Below, in pieces: positions 52,492-61,985 of a stretch of 64,000 nucleotides of DNA; within the stretch, counting starts at the first letter, position 1; the number at the start of each line of letters is the position of its first letter. Source of the DNA: Sedimenticola selenatireducens DSM 17993 (GTDB taxonomy: Bacteria > Pseudomonadota > Gammaproteobacteria > Chromatiales > Chromatiaceae); assembly GCF_000428045.1 (NCBI RefSeq), contig NZ_ATZE01000001.1, positions 248,265-312,264 of the forward strand, read 5' to 3'. Under the pieces are notes generated by a model, which saw only the letters and a program-made list of their open reading frames with translations, searched no databases and was not told the DNA's origin. The translations under genes were made by a program, and so were the position numbers.

Positions 52492-53925
52492 ATGAGTCCA
52501 TTGTTACAACAGCTGGTAATTTACCGTGATGTCATCCTGCTGACGGTGGCGCTGTTGCTCCTGCTGCTGGCGTGGGGCCTCTGGCGGCGGCAATCGGCAC
52601 TGTCCGGTCGGTTTGCCGAGCAGAGTCTGCAGACGCAATCCGATGCCGAGCGTCTGGAAGCGCTGGTGCGGGAGCAGGGCCGGCAACTGGGCCAACTGCT
52701 GCAGGATGATCGCGACCGGCAACGGGAGGTTGCCCACCGACTGCAGCAGCAGCTACAGCGGCAGACGGCCCACTCCCATCAGATACTCGAGCGGCGGCTG
52801 GGGGAACTGCAACAGGCGCTTCTACAGGACAGCGGCCAACTGAAGATCAACCTGACCGAGCGTTTCGAACAGCTGCAGCAGCGTGTCACCCAGACCCTTG
52901 CGGAGGGCCGGATCGCCCAGCAGGAGGGGTTGGCTCAGGGGCTTGAAGGGGTTGGGCGCCAGTTGATGGAAGGGCTTTCACGCACTACGGATGCACTGGG
53001 CAAACAAGTCTTGATGTTGACCGAAAGCACGGATCAGCGGCTGAAAGAGATCGGCGGCCTGGTGGAGAAGCGTCTCCATGAGGGGTTCGAGAAGAGTAAT
53101 GAGACCTTCAGTCGGGTGTTACAGCATCTTTCGCGGATTGACGAGGCGCAGAAACGTATTACCGAACTCTCCTCCAACGTAGTCAGTCTGCAGGAGGTAC
53201 TCGCCGACAAGCGTTCGCGCGGGGCTTTCGGTGAAGTGCAGTTGAGTGCGCTGGTCGCCAACCTGATGCCGGAAAACAGCTACGTCCTGCAATACACTCT
53301 CGGCAATCAGACGCGTGTGGACTGCATGCTGTTTCTGCCGGAGCCGACTGGAAAAATCGGCATCGATGCGAAATTTCCCCTGGAAAGCTATCGGCGAATG
53401 ACCGATAGCGACGCGCCAGAGCAGGAGCGTAGTCGCGCCACCAGCCAGTTCCGCCAGGATATTCGCAAGCATATCGATGACATTGCCGACAAGTATATTC
53501 TCCCGGGAGAGACCTCCGATGGGGCGGTAATGTTCATCCCCGCCGAGGCGGTCTTTGCCGAGATCCATGCGCACTACCCCGATCTGGTCGATGCGGCTTG
53601 CCGGCGACGGGTCTGGCTGGTCTCGCCGACCACCATGATGGCAATTCTGACCACGGCACGGGCCGTGTTGAAGGATGCCGATACCCGTGAACAGCTGCAC
53701 CTGATCCAACACCACCTGCATCTGCTGTCAAAGGACTTTGGGCGTTTCCAGGGGCGCATGGATAAGCTCGCGGTGCATATCCGGCAGGCCCATGACGATG
53801 TGAAGGATGTGAATATATCGGCTCAGAAAATCAGTAAGCGTTTCGTCCAGATCGAGCGGGTTGAGCTGGATGACCTGCCTGTCCCTGTGGCATCTCCTGC
53901 TGTCGAGGAGGGGAGCGGCCAATAA
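52492..53925 (+). CDS. rmuC: DNA recombination protein RmuC
   Basis: A 477-residue protein with an N-terminal membrane helix, a long coiled coil (about 35-220, Gln/Glu-rich) and a C-terminal nuclease-like domain (RGAFGEVQLSAL, VDCMLFLP, IDAKFPLESYRRM). RmuC limits recombination at inverted repeats. Confidence 0.93.
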   Translation: MSPLLQQLVIYRDVILLTVALLLLLLAWGLWRRQSALSGRFAEQSLQTQSDAERLEALVREQGRQLGQLLQDDRDRQREVAHRLQQQLQRQTAHSHQILERRLGELQQALLQDSGQLKINLTERFEQLQQRVTQTLAEGRIAQQEGLAQGLEGVGRQLMEGLSRTTDALGKQVLMLTESTDQRLKEIGGLVEKRLHEGFEKSNETFSRVLQHLSRIDEAQKRITELSSNVVSLQEVLADKRSRGAFGEVQLSALVANLMPENSYVLQYTLGNQTRVDCMLFLPEPTGKIGIDAKFPLESYRRMTDSDAPEQERSRATSQFRQDIRKHIDDIADKYILPGETSDGAVMFIPAEAVFAEIHAHYPDLVDAACRRRVWLVSPTTMMAILTTARAVLKDADTREQLHLIQHHLHLLSKDFGRFQGRMDKLAVHIRQAHDDVKDVNISAQKISKRFVQIERVELDDLPVPVASPAVEEGSGQ

Positions 53926-53971
53926 CGCGGGCGCTTCCGCCCTGGTGGGAGTGTCGGTGATGACCCGCTAA

Positions 53972-54424
53972 TCAGTTTGCTGCTTGCCAGGTGCCATCAG
54001 GCTGGCGACAGGCAGTGCCGTAGACTGTCTCAGTGCGGCCGTCGATCACCGCCTCAGTGGTATATTCACGACAGGGACCACTGGTAGTCTCATAAGTCCT
54101 GGTAGGGGTTACCTGGTAACTGTTGCCGCTATCGGGATTGCGCCAGCTTGATGTCCGGTTGATCGGGTTGGACTCCAGTGCCTGTTGTGACCGGTAGCGG
54201 TCATTGTCATCCATCTGCTGGCCAATCGAACCGCCGATATAGGCGCCCGCCAGGGTGCCGACAATAATCGCAGCGGTGCGGCCTGATCCCCCGCCGACCT
54301 GATTGCCCAAAATGCCGCCCGCGATACCGCCAAGTACGGTGCCGGTGTCCCTTTTGCTGAGGTTTTCACAGCCAGTCAGCAGAAATAGCAGTATCAGCAG
54401 GGGAATAAGCCATCGTGAATACAT
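53972..54424 (-). CDS. Glycine-zipper outer membrane lipoprotein
   Basis: 150 residues with lipobox LLTGC, a glycine-zipper segment (GTVLGGIAGGILGNQVGGG; AGAYIGGSIG) and a C-terminal domain with two Cys (GPCREY; GTACRQPDGTW). It is like the 17-kDa antigen/RcnB-adjacent lipoproteins. Function not defined. Confidence 0.85.
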   Translation of the reverse strand: MYSRWLIPLLILLFLLTGCENLSKRDTGTVLGGIAGGILGNQVGGGSGRTAAIIVGTLAGAYIGGSIGQQMDDNDRYRSQQALESNPINRTSSWRNPDSGNSYQVTPTRTYETTSGPCREYTTEAVIDGRTETVYGTACRQPDGTWQAAN

Positions 54425-54746
54425 AGTAGACTCCAGTAAAATCCGACTTGGTGATTTCCATACTTCTAATTATACGCCGTTCGGTGGCTGCTTTGACTGA
54501 TAGCTTTTCCAGTTTGATATCCGGTCGGTTGCCACCAGATGCCCTTAACTGTCTGGTCAATGCTGTTATCAGCGTTGCGTCAATGTTTGTTTTCATGCCG
54601 GTTCAGGATGATACCCGGTCTGTTTTTGTCACAGAATCATCGATCAGTCGCGGCTGCTGGGATTGGACGTGGTTTTTAAGCTATATTGAGCTGAGAATGC
54701 ATTTGTAAGAACGGTGCATCAGAAAAGAATCAATGGAGGAACGGGG

Positions 54747-55973
54747 ATGCTGATTTATAAAAGAGGGCTCGTGTTTGCTTGGGTATTGTTTACCCTTGGT
54801 TTTCTGTCGGTCGCCCGGGCTGATTTTGTCGCCTTTTCAGTCACCACCGAAGGCGAACGGCTGCCGTTGCCGCAAGATGTCGACAGTATCGATGTCGAGT
54901 ATCTGGTGAATGTTGAATGGGGGCAATACAGCGGTAACAAGACCCGGATCGGCGTGCTTCAGGTGGAGAACAACTCCAGTGCATCATCCGTCAACGTGAT
55001 GGGCCCCGGCGGCGCAGTGACCTACAACGCCAGTAGTGGGGGCGTGCCGGTACAGGGAATCGAAGCGATACTGACCGATGTAATGCATCGAACCGGTCGT
55101 TTTCGCATGGTCGAGCGCAAGGTACTGGATCAGACACTGAGAGAACAGGATCTAGGTGCCTCCGGGCGCATCGCCAAGCCTTCCGCGGCCAAGGTGGGCC
55201 AAGTGCTGGGTGCCGAGTACCTTTTTCAGGCTGTGGTTACCAACTATGAGGCCGGCGTGGAAGAGAAGGGCGGTGGCCTGGGTGGCCTGATCGGGGGCAG
55301 CGCCGGTGCACTGCTGGGCGGTCTTTCAATGAAATCAAGTAAAGCGATCATCGGGATGAATTTCCGGCTGATCAATGCCGAAACCAGCGAGATTATCTAT
55401 ACCGATCAGGTGCAGGTCGACCTCTCTTCATCCGGTCTCAATTTTGGCGGGCTTGGTTTCACCGGCGGTGTCGGGCTGGGTGGCTTTCTCTCCGACTATT
55501 CCAAGACGCCCATAGGTCACGCGGTGATCGCGGCTGTCAACAAGGGGGTGTTTGACCTGGTTCGGCAGGTTGGCAGTCAAGCACCCAGTGGATCGGTGGT
55601 GCAGGTGAAGAACGGAAATGTCTATCTCAATCTGGGTGATGGCGCTGTCGCCGTAGGTGATATGTTGACCCTGATGGAGCGCGGGGAGAAGCTCATCGAT
55701 CCGGACACCGGTATCGCGCTGGGTGGTGAGGATGAACCCATTGGCGAACTGAAAGTGACTTCGGTTAAAGAGAAATACTCACTGGCCAAGCCGGTGGGCA
55801 TCAAGCTTTCAAAGATCAAACGGGGTAACAAGGTGGTCTCTCAGCGCCAGTCCGATCCGCTGAAGTACGCCAGCTCTTTTGCACCGCCGAAAAAGAGTGG
55901 TGGATTCTTCAGTGGTGGCGGCAATAACACCAACTCCGGATCCAACAGTTGGGGTACCGGCCCACAGAATTAG
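54747..55973 (+). CDS. CsgG/HfaB-type assembly protein
   Basis: 408 residues from the ATG at 54747 (GGAGGAACGGGG upstream). Signal peptide, CsgG domain (VQGIEAILTDVMHRTGRFRMVERKVLDQ in parts; LGAEYLFQAVVTNYE), Gly-rich segments, and a C-terminal beta region with a low-complexity Gly/Ser/Asn tail. No lipobox Cys is evident. No curli subunits are nearby. Confidence 0.82.
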   Translation: MLIYKRGLVFAWVLFTLGFLSVARADFVAFSVTTEGERLPLPQDVDSIDVEYLVNVEWGQYSGNKTRIGVLQVENNSSASSVNVMGPGGAVTYNASSGGVPVQGIEAILTDVMHRTGRFRMVERKVLDQTLREQDLGASGRIAKPSAAKVGQVLGAEYLFQAVVTNYEAGVEEKGGGLGGLIGGSAGALLGGLSMKSSKAIIGMNFRLINAETSEIIYTDQVQVDLSSSGLNFGGLGFTGGVGLGGFLSDYSKTPIGHAVIAAVNKGVFDLVRQVGSQAPSGSVVQVKNGNVYLNLGDGAVAVGDMLTLMERGEKLIDPDTGIALGGEDEPIGELKVTSVKEKYSLAKPVGIKLSKIKRGNKVVSQRQSDPLKYASSFAPPKKSGGFFSGGGNNTNSGSNSWGTGPQN

Positions 55974-55986
55974 TATCGGCGGGCAT

Positions 55987-56012
55987 GGAGAGTGCCGGCC
56001 CGGGCACTCTCC
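55987..56012 (+). terminator. Hairpin between convergent genes
   Basis: GGAGAGTGCC / GGCACTCTCC forms a perfect 10-bp stem with a 6-base loop between two converging genes. It has no T-run on either side but could still terminate both. Confidence 0.5.
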
Positions 56013-56022
56013 GCGTTCTGAT

Positions 56023-56451
56023 TCAGCACTGTTCCCAGGGTAGTCCGTGGTAGCGCCAGCCATTGAGAGAACTGCGCTGATGGTGGTCGTTAAGCTCTCC
56101 CTCGAACCCTTCGTCAACGTGAAATACACGGTGGAAGTCCGACTTGATCAGTACCTTGCCGGCTTCGAGGGAGCGTTTGCCACTACGACAGATCAGTATG
56201 ACCGGTGCACAGCCTTCATCCTCACTGCAGGTGGCTCCACCCAGCACCAGTTTGCGAATGTCGGTCACAAAATGGGGGTTGACTGTCCAGTCGGGTTCAT
56301 CAATCCAGGCTACATGGACGGCCCCCTTGGCATGACCGACAAACAGAAACTCCATACTTGAGCGGATATCCACCAGGATAGCCCTGGGGTCATCTTCCAG
56401 CATCTGGTAAGCCTGTTGCGGATTCAGCGGAATTGGTTCAGCGTCGCTCAT
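56023..56451 (-). CDS. Single-domain rhodanese
   Basis: A 142-residue cytoplasmic rhodanese: ILVDIRSSMEFLFVGH, active-site Cys in LICRSGKRS, and a C-terminal NGWRYHGLPWEQC. It transfers sulfane sulfur; in a sulfur oxidiser it may trade persulfides. Confidence 0.9.
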   Translation of the reverse strand: MSDAEPIPLNPQQAYQMLEDDPRAILVDIRSSMEFLFVGHAKGAVHVAWIDEPDWTVNPHFVTDIRKLVLGGATCSEDEGCAPVILICRSGKRSLEAGKVLIKSDFHRVFHVDEGFEGELNDHHQRSSLNGWRYHGLPWEQC

Positions 56452-56531
56452 CTCTCTACTCCTGGTTTGATTTCGGTATGCCTGAGGCCGGGGTATAATA
56501 CCGACAATTCTGTGCCTAATAAATATATCTT

Positions 56532-57434
56532 ATGCGTGACAAGATTATACTTTCCATTTTAGCCTTTTTTTCTTGGTTGCCACTCTCTGCGGCACAAGGC
56601 TTGGGAGGGCTGATCGGGCGCATCGCTTTTCTGGTACCCAACAAGGAGCGGCGGATAGCCAGGATCAATATCAAGACCTGCCTCCCTGAGCTGGATCCGG
56701 TGCAGCGGGAGGTCCTGCTTAGAGACAGCATGATCGAGACCGCCAAGGGACTGGTGGAGATGCCCGTGGTCTGGGCTTCTCCACCCAGTCACTGGATTGA
56801 CCGGATGCAGCCGGGGGAAGGAGCCGGGCTCTTCGAGTCGGCGATGCTCCAGGGTAGAGGCGTGATTGCGGTCGGCCCGCATCTCGGCAACTGGGAAGTC
56901 GGCCTGCACTACCTCACTTCGCTGGCAAAAGTCACCGCAATCTACCGGCCGCCCCGACAGGAGGGGCTGGATGGCCTGCTCAAGCAGGGTAGAAGCAAAG
57001 GTGGGGCGACACTGGTGCCGGCGACCCCACAGGGCGTGAAGGCGCTCTATGGTGCGCTCAAGCGAGGGGAGATAATGGCCCTGTTGGCGGATCAGCAACC
57101 CAAGGCCGCAGGGCGTCAGGGTGGGGTTTTTGCTCCCTTCTTTGGGCATCCGGCACTGACCATGGTACTGGTTGGTCGTTTGGCGAGAAAGACCGGTGCG
57201 CCGGTGTTGTTCTGGTTTGCCGAGCGCCTGCCAAAGGCTGAAGGCTATCGAATGCACTGGTTCGAGGCGCCGGAGGAGATCTACAGCGACGATCAGGAAA
57301 AGACGGCGGAGGCCCTTAATCGAGGCCTGGAAGCCTGTATCCGCAAGGCGCCGGCCCAGTATCTCTGGAGCTACAAACGATTTACCAGTCAACCGGATGG
57401 GGTGATTTCGCCCTATTACAAAACGGTCTCCTGA
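56532..57434 (+). CDS. LpxL/LpxM-type lipid A acyltransferase
   Basis: A 300-residue membrane-associated acyltransferase with the catalytic HLGNWE motif, ALLADQQPK, GVFAPFFG and WFAERL. It adds secondary acyl chains to lipid A. Whether lauroyl or myristoyl cannot be told. Confidence 0.9.
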   Translation: MRDKIILSILAFFSWLPLSAAQGLGGLIGRIAFLVPNKERRIARINIKTCLPELDPVQREVLLRDSMIETAKGLVEMPVVWASPPSHWIDRMQPGEGAGLFESAMLQGRGVIAVGPHLGNWEVGLHYLTSLAKVTAIYRPPRQEGLDGLLKQGRSKGGATLVPATPQGVKALYGALKRGEIMALLADQQPKAAGRQGGVFAPFFGHPALTMVLVGRLARKTGAPVLFWFAERLPKAEGYRMHWFEAPEEIYSDDQEKTAEALNRGLEACIRKAPAQYLWSYKRFTSQPDGVISPYYKTVS

Positions 57435-57710
57435 CGCTCCGCCCAAGACGAGAGACCAGTTCTTGTTCTGAGCATTTCCGGATCGGGTTGGTTTGCTGTT
57501 CTTGAGCAGTAGGCCGGGGGCTGAGTGTTCCCTCGCCTGCACTGACGTTGGATGTGCCACAAGCCAAAATGCCGCTGCCTTCAATAAGATGAACACCTTT
57601 TTTTACTGATTTCCTAAAGTGTTGTTTCCGGCTTGCCGTTAATTAAGCCAGAGTGGGTTGACGTTGATGGCAGGCGGAAAGGTTGCTGTCTCTGATTTGA
57701 GAGACTTTTA

Positions 57711-59552
57711 ATGGTGAAGCGACGAGATGTTCGAAACAGATTATTGAGATTATTTGTTGGCGTGCTGCTGATAGCGGCCTGCAGTGCCCAGGCGGCCGAG
57801 ATGGGTGGGAAGTCGGATGCCCGGATACTGATCGATATCTCCGGTAGTATGAAGCAAAATGACCCGCAAAACCTTCGGCGGCCGGCTCTCCGCATGTTGG
57901 TGGGACTGTTGCCCGAGGATGCCAGGGCCGGTGTCTGGACCTTTGGCCAGTACGTCAATATGCTGATACCTCTTGGCCAGGTGGATGCGGCTTGGAAAAA
58001 CAAGGCGCGCGCCGAAGCCGGGAATATCGCCTCTCCGGGCCAGTTCACCAATATTGAAGATGTTATCAAGCGATCCATCGCCGACTGGGAAGGGTCGGCC
58101 ACCCTGTATCAGCGTCACCTGATCCTGCTGACCGATGGCATGGTCGATATCAGTAAAAATCCCAAAAAGAACGCTGCTTCGCGACAATATATTCTCGAAC
58201 AACTGCTGCCCAAATTGCAGTCTCATGATGCCCAGGTGCACACCATTGCACTCTCCGAGCGGGCCGATCACGAGCTGATGCGGACCCTCTCCCGGGAGAC
58301 CGGTGGCTGGTATGAACAGGTCAATGACGCCGAGCATCTGCAGCGGGTATTCCTGCGTATCTTTGAGAAGGTGGGGCGCCCGGATACCGTGCCGCTGAAA
58401 GATAACAAATTTCTGGTGGACAGCAGTATCCAGGAGGTAACGCTGCTGGTGTTTCGCAAGGAGTCGGCTGAGCCGACGCAGGTTATTACGCCCTCCGGAG
58501 CGCAGTTTGATGCGAAGAGTGCCCCGCAAAATGTCAGCTGGCACCGGGATATTGGTTATGACCTGTTGACCATCTCCCATCCAGAGACCGGCGAGTGGCG
58601 TATACAGGCGGCGATGGATCCGGACAACCGGGTGATCGTGGTGACGGATCTGAAAATGCGCAGCAGCCAGTTGCCCAGTCGTTTCGTGCTGGGTGAAGTG
58701 CTTCCCGTGACCGTCTCTTTTACCAATCAGGGCAAACAGATCACCCGTAAAGACTTTCTGGATGTGGTGAATCTGAAAAGTGGTCATACGGATAGTAACG
58801 GTACTGGAGAAGCGCGGCCGATATTTGATGATGGTCAGGATGGTGATAAGGCGGCCGGAGACGGTGAGTTTACCCTTCAGGTTGGACAGGGGTTGGCGGC
58901 CGGTAAAGTCGAATTGGTAATCCTTGCTCAAGGAAAAACCTTTCAGCGTGAACAGCGCCAACTCTTTGAGCTGGCGGATCCGATTCCCATGCAGGTAACA
59001 TCGACCGATGAAGGGGAGACAAAGGTTCGGGTGCAGCCGGATGCGGAGTTGGTGGATCTGGAAAGCTTGGAAATCAAGGCTGCTCTGGTGTCGCAAGCAG
59101 GTGAAGAGCAGCCCGTTATGCTCTTGCCCTCTGCGGAAGCGGGCGTGCTGGAGACCAGTATTGCCACACAGGAGTTGCTGGGGGATTGGACGCTGTCCAT
59201 TTCCGCCACGGGACAAACGAGGTCCGGCACCGAGCTGGATCTGACGCTAGACCCAGTGCGGGTGCGAGGTACGGCCACTCCTCCTGCCGATCCGCCTGAA
59301 GAAGTGGTGGAAAAAACACCGGAAGTGCAGGAACCGGCTGTGGAGCCTGCGACGATGCAGGCGCCCCTTGCAGATGAACCGGCTACAGAGGAGGATAATT
59401 CTACCTTCCAGGTTGCACTTTTTGGTGGTATCAATCTATTACTGATCATTCTGGTGGTGCTGGCTATCTGGATTATGCGGCGTCGTAAGCAAGAGCCGGA
59501 ATTCCAACTGGTCGAAGAAGATCAGCTGGTTGAGGAGGCGACAGCAAAATGA
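57711..59552 (+). CDS. VWA-domain protein of TIGR03503 type
   Basis: A 613-residue protein with a signal peptide (to AQAAE), a von Willebrand A domain with the metal site DISGSM and LLTDGMVD, several beta-sandwich segments, a Pro/Glu-rich stretch (about 525-555) and one C-terminal membrane helix (LLLIILVVLAIWIM). Probably anchored in the inner membrane with the VWA domain in the periplasm. Overlaps the next gene by 4 bp (ATGA). Confidence 0.85.
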   Translation: MVKRRDVRNRLLRLFVGVLLIAACSAQAAEMGGKSDARILIDISGSMKQNDPQNLRRPALRMLVGLLPEDARAGVWTFGQYVNMLIPLGQVDAAWKNKARAEAGNIASPGQFTNIEDVIKRSIADWEGSATLYQRHLILLTDGMVDISKNPKKNAASRQYILEQLLPKLQSHDAQVHTIALSERADHELMRTLSRETGGWYEQVNDAEHLQRVFLRIFEKVGRPDTVPLKDNKFLVDSSIQEVTLLVFRKESAEPTQVITPSGAQFDAKSAPQNVSWHRDIGYDLLTISHPETGEWRIQAAMDPDNRVIVVTDLKMRSSQLPSRFVLGEVLPVTVSFTNQGKQITRKDFLDVVNLKSGHTDSNGTGEARPIFDDGQDGDKAAGDGEFTLQVGQGLAAGKVELVILAQGKTFQREQRQLFELADPIPMQVTSTDEGETKVRVQPDAELVDLESLEIKAALVSQAGEEQPVMLLPSAEAGVLETSIATQELLGDWTLSISATGQTRSGTELDLTLDPVRVRGTATPPADPPEEVVEKTPEVQEPAVEPATMQAPLADEPATEEDNSTFQVALFGGINLLLIILVVLAIWIMRRRKQEPEFQLVEEDQLVEEATAK

Positions 59553-60490
59553 TCGAGGTGAGTAAATTACTGCTGCTGGTATTGGGCGAACTCCTCCTGC
59601 TGAGTGTCGTCTATGCGGGCATTGTCAATTTTCTTGCCTTGTCAAAACGCCGTCGTGAACGCTCGGCGATCAAGAAGCTTGTTGCGCGAATCAAGGAGGA
59701 TAGTGATCGACGTGAGGCTGAAACACGCGCGATCATGAAGGAGCGGTTTGGATTAACTGATGAAAAACTTGACAAGGCTGTTCATAAGATTGCCCGTGAA
59801 GAGAAGGCATTCTACCAAACCCTTATTGATGTATTCCTGAGACGAGATACCGAGGCGGTGCAGAATCTGAGTGTCGATTACGAGAGTTCTGTTGATGCCT
59901 ACAGGACGATTGAGATCCCCGACCGGGCAGAACCTGCAAAAGATGGTGAAGAGTCGGATGATCGTTCAGAAGAGCTGATTTTGCTAAAGGCTGAAAACCA
60001 GCGGCTGACGGATGAGTTGCAACTGACCATGAATACCATGGGGAACATGCTGAGCGAATATACGCAGATGTTCGCCGGTGGTGCCGATGTCAGTCTGGAC
60101 AGGGAAAAAATGCGGGAAATTATCGCACCTGTCGCTGACGAGAGCGGCGATTCAATGCCAACCATGGTGGAGGAGGATACGGATTTAGCGGATGCGCTTG
60201 CCCTTCAGGATTCCGACCAGGAGTCGGATGATGAGGGTGCAGGAGTGGCTGCCGAAGAAATATCGGCGGATGACAATGACCTGAAGGCACTGGATGAAGA
60301 GCTGGGAATGCTGGATCTTTCAGCTGAGGATCTTGCCAAGGATGACCATACGCCGGCAATCGATCTGGATGAAACAGTTGTCGTTTCTCTGGATCAGGAC
60401 ACCGTGCCGACTGACGAGATAATAGATCTGGATGACGAGGTGGTAAATCTGGATGATGTGCTGGATGATCCTGATACAAAGAATTCGTAA
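59549..60490 (+). CDS. Acidic membrane-anchored protein coupled to the VWA gene
   Basis: 313 residues: one N-terminal helix (LLLLVLGELLLLSVVYAGIV), coiled coils (about 35-110 and 140-170) and a very acidic C-terminus with repeated Asp/Glu blocks (LDDEVVNLDDVLDDPD). No family recognised. The 4-bp overlap means it is made together with the VWA protein and may act with it. Confidence 0.7.
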   Translation: MIEVSKLLLLVLGELLLLSVVYAGIVNFLALSKRRRERSAIKKLVARIKEDSDRREAETRAIMKERFGLTDEKLDKAVHKIAREEKAFYQTLIDVFLRRDTEAVQNLSVDYESSVDAYRTIEIPDRAEPAKDGEESDDRSEELILLKAENQRLTDELQLTMNTMGNMLSEYTQMFAGGADVSLDREKMREIIAPVADESGDSMPTMVEEDTDLADALALQDSDQESDDEGAGVAAEEISADDNDLKALDEELGMLDLSAEDLAKDDHTPAIDLDETVVVSLDQDTVPTDEIIDLDDEVVNLDDVLDDPDTKNS

Positions 60491-60582
60491 TTTTTCCGGA
60501 TTATGCGCCAGATCCAGCCAGGGTCGAATACGTTCATTCGTAGCTAATATTTTTATTGAATACTGCTGGGCCGGATGGGTAA

Positions 60583-60615
60583 ACAGGTAGCACTCCGGTC
60601 CAGATTTCTACCTGT
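60583..60615 (+). terminator. Hairpin between convergent genes upstream of soxZ end
   Basis: ACAGGTAG / CTACCTGT forms an 8-bp stem, followed by a second perfect dyad GCCTTGCAAGGC (60619-60630). Both lie between the acidic protein gene and soxZ. Confidence 0.4.
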
Positions 60616-60665
60616 CAGGCCTTGCAAGGCATACCTCCCTGTATTGCCCTGCAAGTCAGAAGTCA

Positions 60666-60980
60666 TCAGCTGACCGTAACCGCGGCGGACTCACTGTTAC
60701 CCTTGTTGTCCACCCAGGTCAGTGTCAACTCATCTCCCTCCGCTGCCCCCTTGTACTTGAAGGAGATATAGGGGTTTTTAGAGATGCCGCCACTCCATTG
60801 GGCGGTAAGCACCTCTTTACCGGCTGATGAGCAGGTAATTTCCTGAATGAAATGCGCTGGAATGGTTTCACCTTTACTGTCTTTACGGTTACCGGTTTCC
60901 ATTGGGTGGGTCATCAATGCCTTGACGGTAACCACATCCTCTTTGAGTTTGGCGCGTATTTTGATGGAGTTGCTTGCCAT
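60666..60980 (-). CDS. soxZ: Sulfur carrier subunit SoxZ
   Basis: A 104-residue SoxZ: IKIRAKLKEDVVTVKALMTHPMETG, IPAHFIQEI, GISKNPYISFKYKG, ELTLTWVDNKG. It pairs with SoxY to carry thiosulfate-derived sulfur in the periplasm. It lies 71 bp downstream of soxY. Confidence 0.95.
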   Translation of the reverse strand: MASNSIKIRAKLKEDVVTVKALMTHPMETGNRKDSKGETIPAHFIQEITCSSAGKEVLTAQWSGGISKNPYISFKYKGAAEGDELTLTWVDNKGNSESAAVTVS

Positions 60981-61051
60981 TGTTCAGTCCTCATAAACCT
61001 GTTCTGATCCGATTGGCCCGGATAAATCATCACCCGGGAAGCCGGAGATAC

Positions 61052-61528
61052 TTATCCGCCACAGCCACCGATGGTGACCTTAACCTCTTTACCCGCCTTA
61101 TAGAGCTTACCGTCCGATTTGACCACGGCGATTACATCACCGCTCTTGCCCATTTTGATGCGGGAGGATACGAAGCCTTCGGCGCCCTCCTTCAGATTGA
61201 AATTGGCGATCAGCGGGACCGGGTTGTTGGCGGCGATAATGGCGATTGACTCGACTCCGGGGAGCGTGGTGGATACGGTCACCGGTACCACGGCACCATT
61301 TTCCGCGATGTCGGGGGCCTTGATAGTGATGTCGCCACTCTCTTCCGCACTATCCGATCCCATCAGGGAGCTCAGCGCGCCGGGAATATCTTTTGCGGTA
61401 AAAGCCTCTTTTGGCCAGGCGGCCAGCACTGCTTTTGGGGTCAACAGGCCCGCGCCGATAGCGATACCGATTGCACTGCTGGCAATAGTGCCTTTCAGTA
61501 ACATCCGACGTGTTAAATCTGTCTTCAT
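61052..61528 (-). CDS. soxY: Sulfur carrier subunit SoxY
   Basis: 158 residues from the ATG at 61528. Tat signal (TRRMLLKG) and the C-terminal GGCGG that carries the substrate on its Cys. soxXAB and soxCD are not adjacent, as is common when soxYZ stands apart. Confidence 0.95.
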   Translation of the reverse strand: MKTDLTRRMLLKGTIASSAIGIAIGAGLLTPKAVLAAWPKEAFTAKDIPGALSSLMGSDSAEESGDITIKAPDIAENGAVVPVTVSTTLPGVESIAIIAANNPVPLIANFNLKEGAEGFVSSRIKMGKSGDVIAVVKSDGKLYKAGKEVKVTIGGCGG

Positions 61529-61985
61529 TTCTATCTCCTGTCTCAACAGAGGGAACGTGTTTGTCTGTCGTTAAGAGGCGTCATACGTCTGGCGCAAAAG
61601 GCCCAAACCGAGTGTCTGTTTTCAAAAGAGGTCCGGGGGATGGGGCTGCCCGTGATCCGGGAGCTTTTGAAGCTGCAAGCGCTGTGTGACATCCCAAAGG
61701 TGTGTTGGGTATGTTTCAATCGACTGCTCTATTCACGCTCTTTGGTAGGGGCGTTTATAAGCAAGAGATATGACCACATAAGCGGTTTATGTGCTGCAGA
61801 ATCAATCCTGGTTGACCTCGATCGAAAGGTCTGTGTGTATAACCTCCAATAATGTCCATGGCCAGCGGATTGACGGATTATGGTTGTTATAAATAGTACG
61901 TTCCGCCTAGCTGGTGCCGTAGGGCAGGACCAAGCATAACCCATGCCTTGATCATGGAAAAGAGGGATATTACTAACCTCGCCGC
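61529..61985 (-). other. Region upstream of soxYZ
   Basis: A 457-bp gap. A 70-codon frame on the plus strand (61640-61852) lacks a ribosome site and looks spurious. The soxYZ promoter should lie here; I see no clear operator. Confidence 0.4.

Noticed and set aside
57750-59216. A 488-codon open frame on the minus strand across the VWA gene
   Set aside because: No recognisable domain; the plus-strand frame has a signal peptide, VWA motif and membrane helix. The antisense frame is a by-product of codon usage.
61640-61852. 70-codon plus-strand frame upstream of soxY
   Set aside because: No ribosome site, no domain, and odd composition; likely spurious.
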